Shown here piece after piece: positions 59,769 to 64,000 of a DNA stretch of 64,000 nucleotides (the stretch's first letter is position 1; each line of letters opens with the position of its first letter). Made by a program: the position numbers and the translations under genes. Source of the DNA: DAITBA01 sp036824005 (lineage in GTDB: Bacteria; Pseudomonadota; Gammaproteobacteria; Burkholderiales; Rhodocyclaceae); assembly GCA_036824005.1 (NCBI GenBank), contig DAITBA010000012.1:1-64000 (forward strand). The letters are read 5' to 3'. Below the pieces are notes generated by a model that was given only the letters and a program-made list of their open reading frames with translations, was not told the DNA's origin and ran no database searches.

Positions 59769-61805
59769 ATGAGTCATACCGGCCTTGCCGACACGTTCGC
59801 GCGCGATAACCTGCCGCCGCGGGGGCAGTGGCCAGAGCTGATCTTCGAGCTGCCCGAGCTGCACTATCCCGAGCGTCTCAATTGCGGTGCCGAACTTCTG
59901 GACAACATGGTCGCCGCCGGCCACGGAGAACGCCACGCCATCCTGTCGCCTCGGGGCAGCCACACCTACCGCCAGTTGCTCGCCACCGCCAACCGCATCG
60001 CCCGGGTGCTGACCGAGGATCTGCGGCTCGTTCCCGGCAATCGCGTACTCCTGCGCGGCCCGAACAATCCGATGATGGCAGCGTGCTGGTTCGCGGTAAT
60101 CAAGGCAGGCGGAATCGCGGTAGCGACCATGCCGCTGCTGCGCGCCAAGGAGCTCATCGACATCGTCACCAAGGCCGAGGTGAGCCACGCCCTGTGCGAT
60201 GCCGCCCTGAAGGAGGAACTGGCCCTGGCGCGCCGGCACTGTCCGACACTGACGCAGGTACTGCATTTCCACGATGCAGCGGACGGTCTGGAGGCGCGGA
60301 TGCGCGAAAAGCCCGCGGAATTCGCGAATGCGGATACCGCCGCCGAGGACACCTGCATCATCGCCTTCACGTCTGGCACCACGGGCAAGCCGAAGGGAAC
60401 CATGCACTTCCATCGCGATGTCATGGCCATCTGCGACTGCTTTCCGCGCTCGACGCTGCAGCCGTCCCGGGACGACATCTTCTGCGGCACGCCGCCGCTG
60501 GCGTTCACCTTCGGCCTCGGCGGACTGCTGCTGTTCCCGATGCGGGCGGGCGCAGCCACAGTGCTCATGGAGAAACTGACGCCGGAGCTGCTGCTGCAGA
60601 CCATCCAGGACTACAAGGCCACCATCTGCTTCACGGCACCCACGTACTACCGGGCAATGGCGGGCCTGGCCGGCAAGTACGACATTCGCTCGCTCAGCAA
60701 GTGCGTGTCGGCGGGAGAGGCACTGCCGCCGGCCACCCGCAAGCTGTGGCAGGAGGCCACCGGCATCGTCGTCATCGACGGCATCGGCAGCACCGAGATG
60801 CTGCACATCTTCATCGCCGCCGCGGGTGACGACATACGACCCGGCGCCACGGGCAAGCCCATTCCCGGCTACCGGGCAATGGTCTGCGACGAGCGCGGCA
60901 ATCCGCTGCCGCCCAACACCATCGGCCGGCTGGCGGTAAAAGGACCGACAGGCTGCCGCTACCTGGCCGACGCGCGGCAGACGGAATACGTGCGCAACGG
61001 CTGGAACTTCACCGGTGACGCCTACCTCGTCGATGACGACGGCTATTTCTGGTACCAGGCCCGGACCGACGACATGATCATATCCTCCGGTTACAACATC
61101 GCCGGACCGGAGGTGGAAGGCGCCCTGCTCGCCCACCCCCAGGTCGCCGAATGCGCTGTGGTCGGCGCGCCGGACGAGGAGCGCGGCCAGATCGTCAAGG
61201 CATTCGTCGTGCTGCGGCCCGGCGCCACCGCCGGCGCCAATCTCGCCGCCGAACTGCAGGACTGGGTCAAGCAGCGCATCGCTCCGTACAAGTATCCGCG
61301 CGTGATCGAGTTCCGCGATTCGTTGCCCCACACCGAAACAGGCAAGCTGCAGCGATTTCGCCTGCGTGAGGAAGAACGCTCCCGGGAGAGACAAGAAATG
61401 AACAACACGATCCATGACATCCTTCTGCCCGTCGGCTGGGTCCGCCCGTGCGGGTTCGCCAACGGCATCGCCGCCCGCGGCAGACTGGTCTTCACCGGCG
61501 GACTGATCGGCTGGGACGAGCAATGCCGCTTCCATGGCGACGACCTGGTGACGCAGGTGCGCCGCACCCTGCAGAACGTCGTCGCCATCGTCGCCGAGGC
61601 CGGCGGTCGACCGGAACATATCGTACGCATGACCTGGTACCTGACCGACAAGCGCGAATACCTCGCCCGCCGGAGGGAAATCGGCCTCGTCTACCGGGAG
61701 ATCATGGGCGAGCACTACCCGGCGATGGCGGCGCTCCAGGTGGCCGGGCTGATGGAGGACGCAGCCAAAGTGGAGATCGAGGCCACCGCTGTCGTGCCGG
61801 ATTGA
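59769..61805 (+). CDS. Benzoate-CoA-ligase-family enzyme fused to a Rid-family domain
   Basis: 678 aa. Residues 1-543 form an ANL ligase: CIIAFTSGTTGKPKGTMHFH, DGIGSTEMLHIFIAA, GDAYLVDDDGYFWYQARTDD and the C-terminal Lys in TETGKLQRFRLR. Residues 544-678 form a Rid-family domain (GIAARGRLVFTGGLIGWDEQ to AAKVEIEATAVVPD). The two are normally separate genes; here the frame is open throughout, although GGGAG and an ATG at 61398 survive before the Rid part. The ligase would make 2-aminobenzoyl-CoA or a similar thioester for the upstream monooxygenase. Confidence 0.88.
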   Translation: MSHTGLADTFARDNLPPRGQWPELIFELPELHYPERLNCGAELLDNMVAAGHGERHAILSPRGSHTYRQLLATANRIARVLTEDLRLVPGNRVLLRGPNNPMMAACWFAVIKAGGIAVATMPLLRAKELIDIVTKAEVSHALCDAALKEELALARRHCPTLTQVLHFHDAADGLEARMREKPAEFANADTAAEDTCIIAFTSGTTGKPKGTMHFHRDVMAICDCFPRSTLQPSRDDIFCGTPPLAFTFGLGGLLLFPMRAGAATVLMEKLTPELLLQTIQDYKATICFTAPTYYRAMAGLAGKYDIRSLSKCVSAGEALPPATRKLWQEATGIVVIDGIGSTEMLHIFIAAAGDDIRPGATGKPIPGYRAMVCDERGNPLPPNTIGRLAVKGPTGCRYLADARQTEYVRNGWNFTGDAYLVDDDGYFWYQARTDDMIISSGYNIAGPEVEGALLAHPQVAECAVVGAPDEERGQIVKAFVVLRPGATAGANLAAELQDWVKQRIAPYKYPRVIEFRDSLPHTETGKLQRFRLREEERSRERQEMNNTIHDILLPVGWVRPCGFANGIAARGRLVFTGGLIGWDEQCRFHGDDLVTQVRRTLQNVVAIVAEAGGRPEHIVRMTWYLTDKREYLARRREIGLVYREIMGEHYPAMAALQVAGLMEDAAKVEIEATAVVPD

Positions 61806-61935
61806 TCGCACCCTCGGCGCGTGGGCGCACCACGTGGCGCTCACGCCGCACCCACCCGCCCGCGCTGCACGGGGATCAAGGAATTCCTACGCCCGGTCGT
61901 TAATGACGGCAGACACTCACTCGCCGGGACACGCC

Positions 61936-62370
61936 ATGCGCCGAATTCTTATCCTTGCACCGCTGCTCGCCCTCGGGCTCACGGCGTGTGAGCGCCTGGG
62001 CATCGAGGATCCCGCCAAGGTCGCCGCCACCAGGGAAGCGGAGGGCAAAGCCGTCGGCGCTGGATGCCGTCACTCGGGACGCAGCCTCGAAGACTGCTAC
62101 GCCCAGAATCCCAAAGCCCAGAAGGCAGCCGTCTTCGCCGGCTGGCGGGAAATGAATGACTACATGGCTCAGAACAAGATCGAGGTGGTGCCCCTGCCCT
62201 CCGCCGGCCCGGCCGCGCCGTCCGACGCCAGCCATGCTCCCGCCGAGCCGGTTCGGAAGGGCGCCGAGGCGAAGGTGTCTGAGAAAGCCTCCGCCGATCA
62301 CAAGGTAGGCGTCGCCTCGGCCGCCAAGAAGCCCGTCGAGCCTGGCGAGAAGCTGGCCGAAAAGCACTGA
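61936..62370 (+). CDS. Small lipoprotein of unknown function
   Basis: 144 aa from ATG 61936. The signal peptide RRILILAPLLALGLTAC gives a lipobox cysteine at about residue 18. A short conserved-looking domain follows (GAGCRHSGRSLEDCYAQNPK, with two more Cys, and GWREMNDYMAQNKIEVV), then an Ala/Pro/Lys-rich low-complexity tail. No function is recognised. Confidence 0.8.
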   Translation: MRRILILAPLLALGLTACERLGIEDPAKVAATREAEGKAVGAGCRHSGRSLEDCYAQNPKAQKAAVFAGWREMNDYMAQNKIEVVPLPSAGPAAPSDASHAPAEPVRKGAEAKVSEKASADHKVGVASAAKKPVEPGEKLAEKH

Positions 62371-62389
62371 CTGGGGGTTCCCCCTCTGG

Positions 62390-62409
62390 GCGCCGACGGG
62401 TCTCGGCGC
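62390..62409. terminator. GC-rich hairpin between convergent genes
   Basis: A 7-bp inverted repeat GCGCCGA (62390-62396) / TCGGCGC (62403-62409) lies between the lipoprotein stop (62370) and the convergent aldo/keto reductase stop (62432). There is no T-tract, so it may be a weak or rho-assisted terminator. Confidence 0.4.
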
Positions 62410-62431
62410 TCCCTGCCCTACGATCCGGCCG

Positions 62432-63481
62432 TCACGGCGCCGGGTTGGTATAACGCAGGTAAATGGTCTCGATTTCCTTGAGCGCTGCCTCGCTCAACGT
62501 CACGTCGTAGGCGTCGAAGTTCTCCTTGAGCTGCGCCATGGTCGTGGCGCCGATGATGGTGCTGGATACACGCGGACGGCGGTACAGCCATGCCAGGGCG
62601 AGCATGGCCGGGCTCAGGCCGTGGCGACGGGCGAGCTCGGCATAGGCGCGCACCGCTGGCTGCACGTTTTCCTTGCTGTAACGCTGGCCGAAGCCCTCGA
62701 ACAGGCTGACCCGGCCGCGCACATTCGGGTCGGCGAGATACTTGCCGCTCAGATGGCCGAAGGCAAGCGGCGAATAGGCGAGCAAGCCGACATTCTCCCG
62801 CTGGCAGACCTCGACCAATCCGAGGTCGAATACCCGGTTGAGCAGGTTGTAGGCGTTCTGGACGGAAACGACACGAGGCAGGCCATGCTCGTCGGCCGCG
62901 CGCAGAAACTGCATGACACCCCAGGGATACTCGTTAGACAGGCCGACGTAGCGTACCTTCCCTTCCCGCACCAGTTCGGCAAGGGCTTCGAGCTGCTGGC
63001 GGATGGGAACGGTGTCCCGCTCCCGACTCGGGTCGAAGTCGTACTGACCGAAGATCGGCACATAGCGGTCCGGCCAGTGCAGCTGGTAAAGATCCACGTA
63101 CTCGGTCTGCAGGCGACGCAGGGACCCTTCGATGGCAGCGCGCAGGTTCTCGCGCGTGAACTGCGTGCGCCCATCGCGGATCCAGGCCATAGACCGGCCC
63201 GGCCCGGACGCTTTGGTCGCCAGGATCACCCGCTCCCGCGGCCCCCTACGCAGCCACTGGCCGATGATGGTTTCCGTCGTGCCGTAGCTTTGCGCCGTGG
63301 GTGGCACGGCGTACATTTCCGCCGTGTCCACGAAATTGACTCCCTGCTCCAGGGCGTAGTCGAGTTGGGCGTGCGCCTGCGCCTTGTCGTTCTGCACACC
63401 GAAGGTCATGGTGCCGAGACAGATTTCCGACACATCAAGCGCGCTCGTTCCCAGCTTGCGGTACCTCATCGCCACGGTCAT
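62432..63481 (-). CDS. tas: Tas-like NADP-dependent aldo/keto reductase
   Basis: 349 aa from ATG 63481, with AAGGA 5 bases upstream. AKR features: the catalytic Asp/Tyr region NFVDTAEMYAVPP, the Lys in VILATKASGPGR, the His in YQLHWPDRYVPIFGQ, and the cofactor segment IIGATTMAQLKENFDAYD. Sequence and length closely follow E. coli Tas, which complements tyrosine prototrophy under starvation but has no firmly known substrate. Confidence 0.92.
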   Translation of the reverse strand: MTVAMRYRKLGTSALDVSEICLGTMTFGVQNDKAQAHAQLDYALEQGVNFVDTAEMYAVPPTAQSYGTTETIIGQWLRRGPRERVILATKASGPGRSMAWIRDGRTQFTRENLRAAIEGSLRRLQTEYVDLYQLHWPDRYVPIFGQYDFDPSRERDTVPIRQQLEALAELVREGKVRYVGLSNEYPWGVMQFLRAADEHGLPRVVSVQNAYNLLNRVFDLGLVEVCQRENVGLLAYSPLAFGHLSGKYLADPNVRGRVSLFEGFGQRYSKENVQPAVRAYAELARRHGLSPAMLALAWLYRRPRVSSTIIGATTMAQLKENFDAYDVTLSEAALKEIETIYLRYTNPAP

Positions 63482-63694
63482 ACGCGTCCTTTCCTGACTC
63501 TGCCTTTCTATCCCCATTTTAGGCGAGCTATGGGTGCGCCTACGCCGGGTGTATAATCCGCCGCGGCAAGCGCCCCGCCGGTTGGCGCTGCGACCCTGTC
63601 CTGTCGGTTTCGACACCAGCCAATCCAACAGAGCTTCGTTGCCTGAACCGGTACCGCCGGAACTGTTCCGCGGCAGGCCGAATCAGGAGCACCC

Positions 63695-64000
63695 ATGAAG
63701 TTCGACGAACTCGGGCTCATGCCCGAACTGCTCAGGGCCGTGGCCGATGCCAGCTACTCCGAGCCAACCCCCATCCAGGCCCAGGCCATTCCCGTTATTC
63801 TCGCCGGCAAGGACGTGCTGGGCGGCGCCCAGACCGGCACCGGCAAGACCGCCGGCTTCACCCTGCCGCTGCTGCAGCGCCTGGCGCGCCACGGCAATAC
63901 CAGTCCCTCGCCTGCGCGCCACCCGGTGCGCGCGCTCATTCTGTGTCCGACGCGGGAACTGGCGATGCAGGTTCATGACAGCGTCAAGACCTATGGCAAA
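63695..64000 (+). CDS. rhlE: DEAD-box RNA helicase RhlE, N-terminal part (runs off the window)
   Basis: The first 102 codons are present; the gene continues past 64000. MKFDELGLMPELLRAVADAS, the Q motif (SEPTPIQAQAIP), Walker A (GGAQTGTGKTAGFTLPLLQ) and motif Ia (CPTRELAMQ) match RhlE closely. It unwinds RNA in ribosome assembly or decay. CAGGAG lies 6 bases upstream of the ATG. Confidence 0.92.
   Translation, partial: MKFDELGLMPELLRAVADASYSEPTPIQAQAIPVILAGKDVLGGAQTGTGKTAGFTLPLLQRLARHGNTSPSPARHPVRALILCPTRELAMQVHDSVKTYGK

Noticed and set aside
59520..61844. 774-codon open frame on the minus strand
   Set aside because: Antisense to the ligase-Rid gene; no recognisable protein features.
1..64000. 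Search for tRNA, rRNA, prophage, insertion sequences and restriction/defence systems
   Set aside because: No cloverleaf, rRNA signature, transposase, integrase or defence gene set could be supported; only the toxin-antitoxin genes and small repeats are accessory-like.

Overview
The window is GC-rich, densely packed chromosomal DNA from a Gram-negative bacterium, most likely a betaproteobacterium of the Rhodocyclales/Burkholderiales type. This rests on the protein families (heptosyltransferase, MipA/OmpV porin, LolA-like and MMPL proteins), on the ilvE - zf-CHCC - waaF neighbourhood, and on the CoA-ligase/monooxygenase route for aminobenzoate- or salicylate-type aromatics. The taxonomic placement is inference. 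I saw no rRNA, tRNA, CRISPR array, prophage or intact insertion sequence.

Region 1 (1-17.3 kb): purB, then an aryl-polyene (APE)-type type II fatty-acid/polyketide pigment cluster. It holds a polysaccharide deacetylase, a methyltransferase, a divergent aryl/acyl-AMP ligase, an acyl carrier protein (ACP), a COG4648 membrane protein, two hotdog dehydratases, an LpxL-like acyltransferase, a LolA-like protein, an MMPL exporter, a ketosynthase, a chain-length-factor-like ketosynthase, a FabG reductase and a GT2 glycosyltransferase. Most genes overlap by 4 bp. About 2.3 kb of accessory DNA (lipoprotein gene, orphan ParD-like antitoxin with a frameshifted ParE remnant, intact higBA) lies between the LolA-like and MMPL genes, and a long inverted repeat follows the MMPL gene. 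No aromatic ammonia-lyase, second ACP, second stand-alone ketosynthase or thioesterase is visible.

Region 2 (17.3-35.2 kb): housekeeping and mixed genes. These are a GST-like protein, a DRG/TGS GTPase, a trans-sulfuration PLP enzyme, TlpA with an unknown secreted protein, bacteriohemerythrin, threonine ammonia-lyase, an unknown lipoprotein with an M28 peptidase, nudJ - putative cysteine-triad secreted protein - mnmA, ilvE - zf-CHCC - waaF (with a small MITE-like element before waaF), a YheT hydrolase and a phosphomannomutase/phosphoglucomutase.

Region 3 (35.2-56.5 kb): an ABC efflux operon (ATPase, FtsX-like permease, HlyD adaptor) and a set of phosphoester genes: a phytase-like protein carrying what looks like a circularly permuted GDPD domain, an alkaline-phosphatase-superfamily phosphodiesterase, glpK, UgpQ-like and UgpB-like genes. 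Among them lie a CorA/ZntB transporter, an MFS transporter, an HD-GYP protein and the alaS - C_GCAxxG - Nudix operon.

Region 4 (56.5-64 kb): an aromatic CoA-thioester module (bifunctional aminobenzoyl/salicylyl-CoA monooxygenase-reductase, MarR regulator, and a benzoate-CoA-ligase-family enzyme fused in frame to a Rid-family domain), a small lipoprotein, a Tas-like aldo/keto reductase, and the start of an RhlE-type helicase that runs off the window.
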